Source of the DNA: Prevotella sp.
Lineage (GTDB): Bacteria; Bacteroidota; Bacteroidia; Bacteroidales; Bacteroidaceae
Assembly (NCBI GenBank): GCA_016287755.1
Contig: JAEEWT010000014.1
Coordinates: 36,027 to 100,026 of the forward strand
Direction of reading: 5' to 3'
Length of the DNA stretch: 64,000 nucleotides
Of this stretch, positions 45,735 through 54,654 are shown one piece after another (positions within the stretch are counted from its first letter, which is position 1; each line of letters opens with the position of its first letter). A program made the translations under genes and the position numbers. The notes beneath the pieces were generated by a model. The model was not told where the DNA came from, searched no databases, and worked only from the letters and a program-made list of their open reading frames with translations.

Positions 45735-45766
45735 CAAAAATAGCAATAATTTCCCAAAGCCACAAA
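45735..45766 (-). promoter_or_regulatory. promoter of the atp operon
   Basis: On the minus strand: TTTG (45763-45766), 20-nt spacer, TATTTTTG (45735-45742). The -33 box lies in the hairpin CACAAA/TTTGTG (45761-45776). Confidence 0.65.
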
Positions 45767-45808
45767 TTTTTTTGTGACTTTTATTACAAAACCGAAAAAA
45801 AAGAATCA

Positions 45809-47173
45809 TTACTGATGATTTCGCATCAGAGCTACGAGTTCGTCAGGAGTAACGAGATTCTGTTCGCCTGTCGTCATGTTCTTTAGCGTAACTTTTCCTT
45901 CGTTCATCTCGTTCTCACCTACGAGGGCAACAAACGGAATACTCTTGGCATTGGCATAGCTCATCTGCTTCTTCATCTTGACGGAATCAGGGAACACCTC
46001 TGTACGAATACCCTTCTCACGAAGTCGGGCGGCAATAGGCATACAGAAGGCTGTTTCCTTCTCACCGAAATTAATGAAGAGCAGTCGTGTTCCGTTCACC
46101 GCTTCCTTGGGATAGGCATCGAGGGCATTCAACACGTCGAAGATACGGTCAACACCAAACGAGATTCCCACACCTGAGATTCCCGGCATACCGAAAATAC
46201 CCGTGAGGTTATCATATCGTCCACCTCCTGTAATACTGCCGATCTGAACATCCAAAGCCTTTACCTCAAAGATAGCACCTGTGTAATAGTTCAAGCCACG
46301 TGCCAAGGTCAGGTCGAGCTGGATCTCATTCTGCAGTCCGAACGACTTCAGTGTGTCAAGAATAAAGCGAATCTCCTCCACACCTTTCAGTCCGGTTTCA
46401 GAGTCCTTCAACACCTCACTAATTACTTGAAGCTTCTCTTCATTAGTTCCTGTGAGTAAGATGATTGGCTGTAACTTCTCAATCGCTTCAGCGCTGATAC
46501 CATCCTTGGTGAGTTCTTCATTGACAGCCTCCAATCCTATCTTGTCGAGCTTGTCAATTGCCACGGTAATATCCACGATTTTATCCGCCTCTCCTATTAC
46601 CTCAGCAATACCCGTCAGGATTTTCCGGTTGTTGATCTTAATCTGCACACGAACGCCGAAGCGCTTGAATACCGTATCCACAATCTGCATCAGCTCCACC
46701 TCATTCAGTAAGGAGTCAGATCCCACCACGTCACCATCGAACTGGTAGAACTCACGGTAACGACCTTTCTGAGGACGGTCGGCTCGCCAAACGGGCTGTA
46801 CCTGATAACGTTTGAACGGCAATTGCAGTTCTTCACGATGCATCACCACATAACGGGCAAAGGGAACGGTCAGGTCATATCGAAGACCCTTTTCACAGAG
46901 TCTGGCGGCCAAATGCAAAGCGTTCCGCTGCTGCAGTTCCTCATCACTCACCTTATTCAGGAAATCACCGCTATTGAGTACTTTGAAAAGCAGTTTATCA
47001 CCTTCCTCGCCGTACTTACCCATCAGGGTTTGCAGCGTTTCCATGGAAGGTGTTTCAATCTGCTGGAAGCCATAAAGAGCATAGACACTACGTATCGTGT
47101 CGAATATATAGTTGCGCTTCGCCATCTCTACAGGAGAGAAGTCGCGCGTTCCTTTAGGAATACTTGGTTTCAT
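45809..47173 (-). CDS. hisS: histidyl-tRNA synthetase
   Basis: The 454-residue class II synthetase has motif 2 [20 protein letters not shown] followed by QFD, the histidine-specific [15 protein letters not shown], motif 3 [11 protein letters not shown] and a C-terminal anticodon-binding domain. It follows purA after 24 nt. Confidence 0.96.
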   Translation of the reverse strand: MKPSIPKGTRDFSPVEMAKRNYIFDTIRSVYALYGFQQIETPSMETLQTLMGKYGEEGDKLLFKVLNSGDFLNKVSDEELQQRNALHLAARLCEKGLRYDLTVPFARYVVMHREELQLPFKRYQVQPVWRADRPQKGRYREFYQFDGDVVGSDSLLNEVELMQIVDTVFKRFGVRVQIKINNRKILTGIAEVIGEADKIVDITVAIDKLDKIGLEAVNEELTKDGISAEAIEKLQPIILLTGTNEEKLQVISEVLKDSETGLKGVEEIRFILDTLKSFGLQNEIQLDLTLARGLNYYTGAIFEVKALDVQIGSITGGGRYDNLTGIFGMPGISGVGISFGVDRIFDVLNALDAYPKEAVNGTRLLFINFGEKETAFCMPIAARLREKGIRTEVFPDSVKMKKQMSYANAKSIPFVALVGENEMNEGKVTLKNMTTGEQNLVTPDELVALMRNHQ

Positions 47174-47197
47174 AAAGACAATGAATAAGAGATGTGA

Positions 47198-48478
47198 TTA
47201 CTTCTTGTTTCGAACGATTGTCTGATCACGGTCAGGACCGATAGAGATGATGCTGATGGGTGTAGCCAACTGCTCCTCGAGGAAGGCAATATAATCCTTG
47301 AACTCTTTCGGGAACTGATCCTCTGAAGTAAACTGAGTCATATCAGTCTTCCATCCCGGCAATTCTCTATATACAGGCTCAATACCCTCCTCGATGCTGT
47401 AGGGGAAATGATCGATCTCCACACCGTTCTGCTTATAGGCCACACATGCCTTGATAGTATCAAAGCCGTCGAGCACATCACTCTTCATCATAATCAGCTG
47501 GGTAACACCGTTGATGTCGATAGCATAGCGGAGCGCCACGAGGTCGATCCAGCCACAACGACGCTCACGACCTGTCACTGCACCGTACTCATGACCTAAA
47601 TCGCGTATCTTCTTTCCTGTCTCGTCAAAGAGTTCCGTGGGGAAAGGACCTGCACCTACACGAGTACAATAAGCCTTCATGATACCATATACCTCACCGA
47701 TCTTGTTAGGACCGATGCCCAAACCTGAGCAGGCACCCGAGCAGATGGTGTTCGAAGAAGTAACGAAAGGATAGCTACCGAAGTCAATATCCAGCATCGT
47801 ACCCTGAGCACCTTCACAAAGGATTGTCTTTCCCTGCTTCAGCAACTTGTTGATTTCATATTCCGAATCCACGATGGGGAACTGCTTCATGTATTCAATA
47901 CCTTCCATCCAGGTCTTCTCTACCTCGGTGATATCATAGTCGGTAAAGTTCAGCGACCGCAGGATCTCCTCATGACGGGCCTTATGGGCGGCGTATTTCT
48001 CTTGGAAATTCTCGAAGATATCGCCTACTCTCAGACCGTTGCGAGAGATTTTGTCAGTATAGGTAGGTCCGATACCTTTACCTGTAGTTCCTACTTTGCT
48101 CTTTCCTTTCTGAGCCTCGTAGGCGGCATCGAGCACACGGTGAGTAGGCATAATCAGGTGAGCCTTCTTGGAAATATACAGACGGGAACGCAGATCATGA
48201 CCGCTCTTCTCCAGGTCCTTGGCTTCTCCCATGAACAAATCGGGAGCCAGCACCACGCCGTTACCGATAATGTTCACCTTTCCTCCCTGGAAGATACCGG
48301 AGGGAATACTGCGAAGCACATACTTCTCACCTTCGAACTCCAAGGTATGTCCGGCATTAGGACCACCCTGAAAACGAGCTACTACATCATAACCAGGAGT
48401 CAGAACATCGACTACCTTGCCTTTACCTTCATCGCCCCACTGCAGACCCAGCAGGACATCTACTCTACCTTTGTTCAT
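47198..48478 (-). CDS. purA: adenylosuccinate synthase
   Basis: The 426-residue enzyme has GLQWGDEGKGKVVD (GTP-binding P-loop variant), GGPNAGHT, the IMP site GTTGKGIGPTYTDK and CEGAQGTMLDIDFG. It converts IMP and aspartate to adenylosuccinate for AMP synthesis. It lies 8 nt after the Fur-family gene. Confidence 0.96.
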   Translation of the reverse strand: MNKGRVDVLLGLQWGDEGKGKVVDVLTPGYDVVARFQGGPNAGHTLEFEGEKYVLRSIPSGIFQGGKVNIIGNGVVLAPDLFMGEAKDLEKSGHDLRSRLYISKKAHLIMPTHRVLDAAYEAQKGKSKVGTTGKGIGPTYTDKISRNGLRVGDIFENFQEKYAAHKARHEEILRSLNFTDYDITEVEKTWMEGIEYMKQFPIVDSEYEINKLLKQGKTILCEGAQGTMLDIDFGSYPFVTSSNTICSGACSGLGIGPNKIGEVYGIMKAYCTRVGAGPFPTELFDETGKKIRDLGHEYGAVTGRERRCGWIDLVALRYAIDINGVTQLIMMKSDVLDGFDTIKACVAYKQNGVEIDHFPYSIEEGIEPVYRELPGWKTDMTQFTSEDQFPKEFKDYIAFLEEQLATPISIISIGPDRDQTIVRNKK

Positions 48479-48486
48479 ACGATCTA

Positions 48487-48966
48487 TTATTTTTTCTTAT
48501 TTTTCTGTCGTGTCATTTTTGCCAGACAGCTACTACACACCCCATAGATATAGAGGGAGAAGCCATCGCGGCGGAAGCGTTTCAAACGTGTTTCGTTTAC
48601 AGCCTGAATGATAGCAGGAGATTTTACTGCAGTAGTCTTACCACATACCGTGCAGATCTGCCGGCAATGTCCCACACTGTCGTAAGCAGCCTCATAACGC
48701 GTCTCCCCTCCCATACGATGCGAGAGAATGAGTCGTAGTTCCATCAAGAGGTTGATGGTGTTGTAAAGGGTGGCACGACTGACGGGGAAATGAGATGCTT
48801 CCAACTTGTCGTTCAAATCCTGCAAAGAGAAGTATGAAGGAAACTCGAAAATAGCATCAAGCACCGCAAAGCGCTCGGGCGTCTTGCGGCGTTTGTTCTG
48901 TTCTAAATAGTTGGATAGCACTTTCCTTACTGCTACCTTTACGTCATCCTTCATGCGTTGATTCAC
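48487..48966 (-). CDS. Fur-family transcriptional regulator
   Basis: The 159-residue protein (a second possible ATG at 48954) has an N-terminal winged helix with RKTPERFAVLDAIFEFPSYF and VSRATLYNTINLLMEL. The dimerisation domain has two CxxC pairs for structural zinc (CTVCG and CSSC) and a metal-binding HC near GHCRQI. It could be a Fur, PerR or Zur-like sensor. It leads the fur-purA-hisS operon; a minus-strand -7 TACCTTTG (48978-48985) sits 11 nt before its ATG. Confidence 0.88.
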   Translation of the reverse strand: MNQRMKDDVKVAVRKVLSNYLEQNKRRKTPERFAVLDAIFEFPSYFSLQDLNDKLEASHFPVSRATLYNTINLLMELRLILSHRMGGETRYEAAYDSVGHCRQICTVCGKTTAVKSPAIIQAVNETRLKRFRRDGFSLYIYGVCSSCLAKMTRQKNKKK

Positions 48967-49017
48967 ATAAGTCCGTGCAAAGGTAGTATTTTTTATTTAT
49001 ATTATGGACAATGAAAA

Positions 49018-49638
49018 CTAAAAAAGTCCTAAATCATAGGATTTCGTTGCAGAACGAATAATTTGCGCATATTCTTCTCCTTGTCTGCCAAGCCATTGCA
49101 AACACGAAACAGCTGCACGTCTGACCGGATAAGAGGCTCCTTGTAATGCTGTCAGCACCTGGTCAATCACCTCGTTGAGTCCCCTCTCATCAGGCGTCAT
49201 TCCCTTCATAAACAATCGTGAAAGCACATGGTAGCCGCATACCTGTTCAAAGTCATTATCAGAGGCAATCCATTGAAACGCCAACACAGATGCTTCATCC
49301 AGATGCTGATAAAGGTTAAACGCTGCCTGTTCAGCCACTTCCAGCGAGGGAGTCTGTTCCATCCACAGTTCCACAATCTCCACAGGCATCTTTTCCGGCG
49401 GCATAATCATCGTGGCCAGGATCTTACACTCGCGGATATTCTCCTTCCAGAGCTCAATGGCCAACGAATAGTCCTTACCGTATTCCGCAGCCATCTTCTG
49501 CAAGTCGGGAATACTCGCTCCCCAGCTCAGATGATAGTCCATGCCTTTTTCACGCATCGACTTAGCCGTCACCCCATTCATCAGTTGTCTGAAGCTTTGT
49601 TTGATCTCCTTTACCTTGTGCTGTGTCTCTTCTGTCAT
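49018..49638 (-). CDS. AlkD-like HEAT-repeat DNA alkylation repair protein
   Basis: The 206-residue all-helical protein has HEAT-like repeats in the AlkC/AlkD pattern: YHLSWGASIPDLQKMAAEYG, LAIELWKENIRECKILATMI, EQAAFNLYQHLDEASVLAFQ, PVRRAAVSCLQWLGRQ. AlkD proteins excise positively charged alkylpurines. This one is shorter than Bacillus AlkD, so glycosylase activity is not certain. It is third in an operon with DPP III and an AraC-type regulator. Confidence 0.75.
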   Translation of the reverse strand: MTEETQHKVKEIKQSFRQLMNGVTAKSMREKGMDYHLSWGASIPDLQKMAAEYGKDYSLAIELWKENIRECKILATMIMPPEKMPVEIVELWMEQTPSLEVAEQAAFNLYQHLDEASVLAFQWIASDNDFEQVCGYHVLSRLFMKGMTPDERGLNEVIDQVLTALQGASYPVRRAAVSCLQWLGRQGEEYAQIIRSATKSYDLGLF

Positions 49639-49650
49639 ATTACTTCATGT

Positions 49651-51609
49651 TTATAAAAAGCCGTACTCTTTGCTGTATCGCAACATCTGACTGGTATAGC
49701 TCTCCGTATAATCGAGTTGGATATCCACGATTTCACCCTGATCATTATAGACAGGCGTCATTACGGGATTCAGGAATCCTTTGTAAGGTGCAAGGTGGAG
49801 TTGTTCATATCTGCTGAGAATCTCCTGATGAAGATGCGCATCAACCTTTACCCCATAACGCTCCACCAATTCTCGTGCTGCTTCATAATCACCTTCGCTC
49901 TTGATGCGCTGCACCTCAGCAAGTAAAGTAGCAATGAGGGCACGTAGCTTCTCGTAATCGTTGACGCGAAGGAACGTCTTACCATCTTTAACCACCAGTT
50001 CCATAACCTGCTCTGCTGATCCTTTCTCCAAGCACCAGTGAGCAATTAAGGCCCTGTTCCTCATATGGGCCTCCTCCACTTGATGACCCGGTTTGATGCG
50101 AGTAAGCTGTGTCAGTAATCCGTTCATCATATACGTATAATACTGACTCTTATATGCTTCCTTATCAGGCACGAGTCCTAAGTCTATGAGTTTCTGGTCG
50201 GCAATATAATACAAGCCGAACAAATCGGCCCTTGCCTCTTCAATCGTATTCCCATAAGCCTTCAACGCATCAGGATCGGTAGTAGGAAGAAGTTGACCGC
50301 TACCATGTCCTAAGCATTCGTGCAAATCGGTATGAAGGTCATCACACACATCACCGTATTGTTCTATCAGTGAGATAGTTTCCTTATCAATCACGAACTC
50401 TTCCTTGAAGCCATTTCCTTTAGCCGCTTTCTGATAAGCTTCGGTCAGATTTCCGATGGTTACACTCTTGGAACCATGAGCAGCCCGAATCCAATCAGCA
50501 TTGGGTAAGTTGATACCTATTGCCGTTGAAGGATATTCATCCCCTCCCAGCATAGCCGCGCAAATCACCTGAGCTGTCACCCCTTTCACCTTTTCTTTCT
50601 TAAAGCGGGGATCCACAGGCGAATGGTCTTCAAACCACTGCGCGTTATCAGAAATCAGCTGAGTGCGTCGAGTAGCTTCCAGATCCTTGTATTCCACGAT
50701 TCCCTCCCATGAGCCTTTCAGTCCGAGCGGATCGCCATATACCTCTATAAAGCCATTGATAAAATCGATACGGGCCTCATGTTCCCTCACCCATTCAATA
50801 CAATACTTATTAAACAGCTGAAGGTCGCCTGTACGGTAATATTTAATTAAGGTAGAGATATACTGTTGTTGCAGTTCGTTCTCTGCAACGTCGAGTGCCT
50901 TTTCCAACCAATGAATAATCTGTCGGATGGCCGTTCCATACCGTCCGTTGGCACACCACACATCTTCCACGATCTTACCTTCTCGTTTAACTAACGTGGA
51001 ATTCAGTCCGAACGACGGCGGTTCCGGATCTTGGGCATAAGCGTTTTTCATCTCCTGATAGAACCTTTCCACCTCTTGTTGGGTAACCCCTTCGTAAAAA
51101 TGACAGGCAGATGTGGCAACCAAGTCCTCCCCGTCGGCCTTGTTCACCCTTTTGGGAAGGATATCAGGATTGAAGATTACTGGAAACAACTCATTACAAA
51201 GCACCTCTACATCCTCACCTTCTTGCAAAGGCAACACCGACACGTCCAAGGTGCCGATTACTTCACGGAGATATTCCTCACCAAATGCCGGCGCAAACTT
51301 CTCACATCCATAATGATGATAGATACCGTTTGAGAACCATACACGCTTCAGGTATTCCTCCAAGGCAAGGAAATCCTTGGAATCCCGATTACCTTGGAAA
51401 TGAATATACACGGCCTCCAACAGTTTCCTGATGCGGAGATTATAGCGTCCGAACTGATCAAAGGTGATGTCACGACCGCAAAGCGTGGCTTCAGACAAAT
51501 AATAGACTAACAGCTTTTGCTGTAGTGTTAAAGCAGAAAAGCCGTTTAGGCGGTACCTCAATAGCTGAATATCAGAGAAGCACTCGTCGGAATAAGAGAA
51601 TGTCTTCAT
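49651..51609 (-). CDS. dipeptidyl-peptidase III (M49 family)
   Basis: The 652-residue zinc peptidase has HECLGH at 430-435, the HExxGH motif found only in M49, and a downstream EEARADLF (about 456-463) with the third zinc ligand. No signal peptide is present, so it is probably cytoplasmic. It releases dipeptides from the N-termini of short peptides. It lies 9 nt after the AraC-type gene and 12 nt before the AlkD-like gene. Confidence 0.92.
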   Translation of the reverse strand: MKTFSYSDECFSDIQLLRYRLNGFSALTLQQKLLVYYLSEATLCGRDITFDQFGRYNLRIRKLLEAVYIHFQGNRDSKDFLALEEYLKRVWFSNGIYHHYGCEKFAPAFGEEYLREVIGTLDVSVLPLQEGEDVEVLCNELFPVIFNPDILPKRVNKADGEDLVATSACHFYEGVTQQEVERFYQEMKNAYAQDPEPPSFGLNSTLVKREGKIVEDVWCANGRYGTAIRQIIHWLEKALDVAENELQQQYISTLIKYYRTGDLQLFNKYCIEWVREHEARIDFINGFIEVYGDPLGLKGSWEGIVEYKDLEATRRTQLISDNAQWFEDHSPVDPRFKKEKVKGVTAQVICAAMLGGDEYPSTAIGINLPNADWIRAAHGSKSVTIGNLTEAYQKAAKGNGFKEEFVIDKETISLIEQYGDVCDDLHTDLHECLGHGSGQLLPTTDPDALKAYGNTIEEARADLFGLYYIADQKLIDLGLVPDKEAYKSQYYTYMMNGLLTQLTRIKPGHQVEEAHMRNRALIAHWCLEKGSAEQVMELVVKDGKTFLRVNDYEKLRALIATLLAEVQRIKSEGDYEAARELVERYGVKVDAHLHQEILSRYEQLHLAPYKGFLNPVMTPVYNDQGEIVDIQLDYTESYTSQMLRYSKEYGFL

Positions 51610-51618
51610 GAAGGAGGC

Positions 51619-52083
51619 TTATGCTTTGCGTTCCTTTTTCGCCCCTTTCTTATGTTCTGGTTGCGGATGCTGGGCAAGATGACGGAGTTTATACTCACGT
51701 GGGGTAATGCCGTTGAACTTGTAGAACGCGGCATAGAACGACTGTCGGTTAGCGAATCCCACCATGTCACTGATGTCCTCCATGTTCAAGTCACGATAAC
51801 GTCTGTCAACAAGCAGCGTCATTGCTTCATCAATGCGGAACTTGTTCACAAAAGTAGTGTAGTTCGTATGGAACCGCACATTCACCACGGCAGAGATATA
51901 CCTCGTGTTCGTACCGAGATCCTCGGCAAGCTTCTTCGCAGAATAATCCTTATCCTTGAACTTCTTCTGGAACAGAATAATGTTGAGAATCCTTTCCTTG
52001 AGATCATCCATTAGCTTGGGATTCACCAGATTACGATAGGCCGCTTCCTTCTCTTTTCTTTCTGTAATATTATACTTTGCCAT
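51619..52083 (-). CDS. AraC-family regulator (single DNA-binding domain)
   Basis: The 154-residue protein has no sensor domain. The C-terminal two helix-turn-helix units are clear: YSAKKLAEDLGTNTRYISAV (about 47-66) and MEDISDMVGFANRQSFYAAF followed by YKFNGITPREYK (about 101-132). The tail is Lys-rich. It is similar to short AraC proteins that end Bacteroidota histidine-kinase hybrids. It leads the operon with DPP III and the AlkD-like gene. Confidence 0.88.
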   Translation of the reverse strand: MAKYNITERKEKEAAYRNLVNPKLMDDLKERILNIILFQKKFKDKDYSAKKLAEDLGTNTRYISAVVNVRFHTNYTTFVNKFRIDEAMTLLVDRRYRDLNMEDISDMVGFANRQSFYAAFYKFNGITPREYKLRHLAQHPQPEHKKGAKKERKA

Positions 52084-52117
52084 TTTGTTAACATTGATAG
52101 TCTAGATAAACATATTG

Positions 52118-52148
52118 CAAATTTATTACAAAAAAATCAAATAAGCAA
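52118..52148 (-). promoter_or_regulatory. promoter of the araC-type/DPP III operon
   Basis: On the minus strand: TTG (52146-52148), 20-nt spacer, TAAATTTG (52118-52125). Confidence 0.65.
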
Positions 52149-52274
52149 GTGTTTCCTCCTATTTTAATAATATTTAAACCATCTGTCGCTTTTTATGGTT
52201 GTCAAACAAGTGGAACGAACGAACAGTTGGCACACAAAAAGTTTCGTTAAAAACGTGAAAATGTTGAAGGAAAG
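52149..52274. other. divergent spacer upstream of rplU
   Basis: It contains an A/T-rich stretch and no convincing gene. A 71-codon frame starting at 52195 runs through the rplU promoter and leader and is rejected. Confidence 0.5.
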
Positions 52275-52306
52275 TTTGCAGGGTTCAGGGAAATGTAGTA
52301 ATTTTG
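52275..52306 (+). promoter_or_regulatory. rplU-rpmA promoter
   Basis: TTTG (52275-52278), 20-nt spacer, TAATTTTG (52299-52306). Confidence 0.7.
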
Positions 52307-52312
52307 CAGCCG

Positions 52313-52394
52313 ATTTAGCTCGTGGAGGCTCAAAAAGTGACGGCACGACGCCTGTCCGCCTTGCGGGAAAACCCGTTAAATGCAATAAAAACAA
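52313..52394 (+). promoter_or_regulatory. structured rplU leader (candidate)
   Basis: The leader of about 80 nt is GC-richer than its surroundings and contains short stems such as CCGC/GCGG and CGGG/CCCG, placed just before the L21 start. It may be a ribosomal-protein leader; no known leader consensus was recognised. Confidence 0.3.
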
Positions 52395-52712
52395 ATGTAC
52401 GCAATTGTAGAGATCAACGGTCAGCAGTTTAAGGTCGAAGAGGGAAAGAAGATCTTCGTGAACCACATCCGCGAGGCGGAAGAGGGCCAGACTGTTGAGT
52501 TTGACAAAGTGCTCCTCGTTGACAATGAGGGTGCAATCACTGTGGGTACCCCTACTGTAGAGGGTGCAAAAGTAGTGTGTGAGGTTATTAATCCCCTGGT
52601 TAAGGGCGAGAAGGTTATCGTTTTCAAGATGAAGCGCCGCAAGGACTATCGTAAGAAGAACGGTCATCGCCAGCAGTACACTCAGGTGGAAATCAAATCA
52701 GTAATCGCTTAA
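52395..52712 (+). CDS. rplU: ribosomal protein L21
   Basis: The 105-residue protein starts [20 protein letters not shown] and has the L21 signature [20 protein letters not shown] near the C-terminus. It is cotranscribed with rpmA, 17 nt downstream. Confidence 0.97.
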   Translation: MYAIVEINGQQFKVEEGKKIFVNHIREAEEGQTVEFDKVLLVDNEGAITVGTPTVEGAKVVCEVINPLVKGEKVIVFKMKRRKDYRKKNGHRQQYTQVEIKSVIA

Positions 52713-52729
52713 TTAAGGAGGAACAAGAA

Positions 52730-53002
52730 ATGGCACATAAAAAAGGTGTAGGTAGTTCTAAGAACGGACGCGAGAGTGCTGCACAAAGACTTGGCGTCAA
52801 GATCTGGGGCGGTCAGAAATGTGTTGCCGGTAACATCATCGTTCGCCAGCGTGGTACACACCACAATCCTGGTGAGAACGTGGGTATCGGTAAGGATGAC
52901 ACCCTCTTTGCTCTGTGTGACGGTATCGTGAACTTCAAGAAAGGCCGTAACAACAAGAGCACGGTTTCTGTAATTCCCGTAGCTGAGGAGGCAGAAGCCT
53001 AA
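52730..53002 (+). CDS. rpmA: ribosomal protein L27
   Basis: The 90-residue protein starts [20 protein letters not shown] and contains [20 protein letters not shown]. No cleavable Firmicutes-type N-terminal extension is present. A clear Shine-Dalgarno AAGGAGGAAC precedes the ATG, which is rare in this window. Confidence 0.97.
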   Translation: MAHKKGVGSSKNGRESAAQRLGVKIWGGQKCVAGNIIVRQRGTHHNPGENVGIGKDDTLFALCDGIVNFKKGRNNKSTVSVIPVAEEAEA

Positions 53003-53037
53003 CAATTTTAATCAAGCTTATTCCAAACAAACAATAG

Positions 53038-53063
53038 AATCCCAGTCCTACAAGACTGGGATT
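53038..53063 (+). terminator. rplU-rpmA terminator
   Basis: A 10-bp stem AATCCCAGTC (53038-53047) / GACTGGGATT (53054-53063), loop CTACAA, followed by TCTTATT. Confidence 0.75.
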
Positions 53064-53079
53064 TCTTATTAATTACTGG

Positions 53080-53144
53080 TTATTCCCAACGTGGGAATAA
53101 AAAGTTCCCAACATGGGAATAAATTATTCCCAACGTGGGAATAA
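53080..53144. repeat. three tandem TTCCCAACRTGGGAA palindromes
   Basis: Three near-identical palindromes, each TTCCCAAC(G/A)TGGGAA with flanking TA/AT, start around 53084, 53105 and 53127, with centres about 20-23 bp apart. They lie between the rpmA terminator and the serS promoters. They could be protein-binding operators, RNA hairpins, or a mobile palindromic repeat. Confidence 0.7.
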
Positions 53145-53164
53145 AAAGAAAAGCATGCTTTCTT

Positions 53165-53195
53165 TTTGCATTTCTATCGTTTTTTAGTAACTTTG
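53165..53195 (+). promoter_or_regulatory. serS upstream promoter P1
   Basis: TTTG (53165-53168), 19-nt spacer, TAACTTTG (53188-53195). Confidence 0.6.
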
Positions 53196-53225
53196 CGGAT
53201 GAATCCGCGAACTTACTCCCCCTCG

Positions 53226-53273
53226 GAAAAACCAAAAAAAATTTGGTTTTTCGCTCACTTAATCGTAACTTTG
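53226..53273 (+). promoter_or_regulatory. serS proximal promoter P2 overlapping a hairpin
   Basis: TTTG (53242-53245), 20-nt spacer, TAACTTTG (53266-53273). The -33 box lies in the right arm of an 11-bp stem GAAAAACCAAA/TTTGGTTTTTC (53226-53236/53242-53252), which would form in P1 transcripts. Confidence 0.65.
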
Positions 53274-53311
53274 CAGCCAATTATCGATAATACATTAATA
53301 TAATAAAGTAT

Positions 53312-54637
53312 ATGCTTACATTGAAACTCATCAGTGAGGAAACTGAACGCGTTATCAAAGGTCTGGAAAAGAAGCATTTTGCCGATGCAGAACAGGCCAT
53401 TCAACAAGTGCTCGCTGTAGATAAACAGCGTCGCGAAGCTCAACAGCAATTAGATGCCAACCTGAACGCGGCTAAGAAGATGGCTGCGCAGATCGGTGGT
53501 TTGATGAAGGAAGGAAAGAAGGACGAGGCCAATGCCGTGAAAGAATCCGTTTCCCAACTGAAGGAAACCAACAAGCAACTGGAAGAACAGATGAGTCAGG
53601 CACAGGAGGAGCTGACTACCCTTCTCTGCCAGATCCCGAATATCCCCTACGATGAAGTACCTGAAGGAAAGGCGGCAGAAGATAACCGCGTAGTGAAGAG
53701 TAACCTCAAGGAGTGCACGGAGAATGATACCGTTGGCAACTGGGACGTTAATCCCAAGCTCGCAGCCGAGGGATTCACACCGCTGCCACACTGGGAACTG
53801 GCCAAGAAATACAACCTTATCGATTTCGATCTCGGTGTGAAGATAACCGGTGCAGGTTTCCCTGTTTATATCGGTAAGGGTGCTCGCTTGCAGCGTGCCC
53901 TGATCAACTTCTTCCTCGATGAGGCACGGAAGAGCGGTTATACAGAGATTATGCCACCGACAGTGGTCAACCAGGCTTCAGGATATGGTACAGGACAGTT
54001 GCCTGACAAGGAAGGACAGATGTATCACTGCGAGGTAGATGACTTCTATCTGATTCCTACTGCTGAGGTGCCCGTAACCAATATCTACCGTGATGTGATT
54101 CTCGACGAGAAGGATCTGCCCATCAAGAACTGCGCTTATACAGAGTGTTTCCGCAGAGAGGCAGGTAGCTACGGAAAGGATGTGCGCGGACTGAACCGTT
54201 TGCATGAGTTCTCTAAGATCGAGATTGTGCGTATCGACAAGCCCGAACATTCAAAGGAGAGTCATAAGGAGATGCTGGAGCATGTGGAAGGACTGCTGAA
54301 GAAGCTGGAACTGCCCTACCGCATCCTACTGCTTTGCGGCGGTGACCAGAGCTTCACTTCTGCTATCTGCTACGACTTCGAAGTATATAGCGAAGCACAG
54401 GGTCGCTGGCTGGAGGTGTCATCCGTTTCTAACTTCGATACCTATCAGGCCAACCGACTGAAGTGTCGCTATCGTGATAGCGAGACCAAGAAGACAGCCC
54501 TCTGTCATACATTGAACGGAAGTGCCCTTGCTCTCCCCCGCATCGTGGCTGCCCTCTTAGAGAACAACCAGACGGAGGATGGTATCAAGATACCTGCAGC
54601 CCTCGTTCCTTACATGGGGTGCGACATCATCGACTAA
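53312..54637 (+). CDS. serS: seryl-tRNA synthetase
   Basis: The 441-residue class II enzyme has an N-terminal long coiled coil (about 25-105) that grips the tRNA-Ser variable arm. It is followed by PTAEVPVTNIYRDVI, motif 2 ECFRREAGSYGKDVRGLNRL, and motif 3 with HTLNGSALALPRIVAALLEN. tRNA-Ser(GCT) is elsewhere in this window (20492). Confidence 0.97.
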   Translation: MLTLKLISEETERVIKGLEKKHFADAEQAIQQVLAVDKQRREAQQQLDANLNAAKKMAAQIGGLMKEGKKDEANAVKESVSQLKETNKQLEEQMSQAQEELTTLLCQIPNIPYDEVPEGKAAEDNRVVKSNLKECTENDTVGNWDVNPKLAAEGFTPLPHWELAKKYNLIDFDLGVKITGAGFPVYIGKGARLQRALINFFLDEARKSGYTEIMPPTVVNQASGYGTGQLPDKEGQMYHCEVDDFYLIPTAEVPVTNIYRDVILDEKDLPIKNCAYTECFRREAGSYGKDVRGLNRLHEFSKIEIVRIDKPEHSKESHKEMLEHVEGLLKKLELPYRILLLCGGDQSFTSAICYDFEVYSEAQGRWLEVSSVSNFDTYQANRLKCRYRDSETKKTALCHTLNGSALALPRIVAALLENNQTEDGIKIPAALVPYMGCDIID

Positions 54638-54654
54638 GACGTAAGCGTAAAGGA

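Noticed and set aside
52195..52410. Plus-strand frame of 71 codons upstream of rplU
   Set aside because: It covers the rplU promoter and leader and overlaps the true L21 start in another frame.
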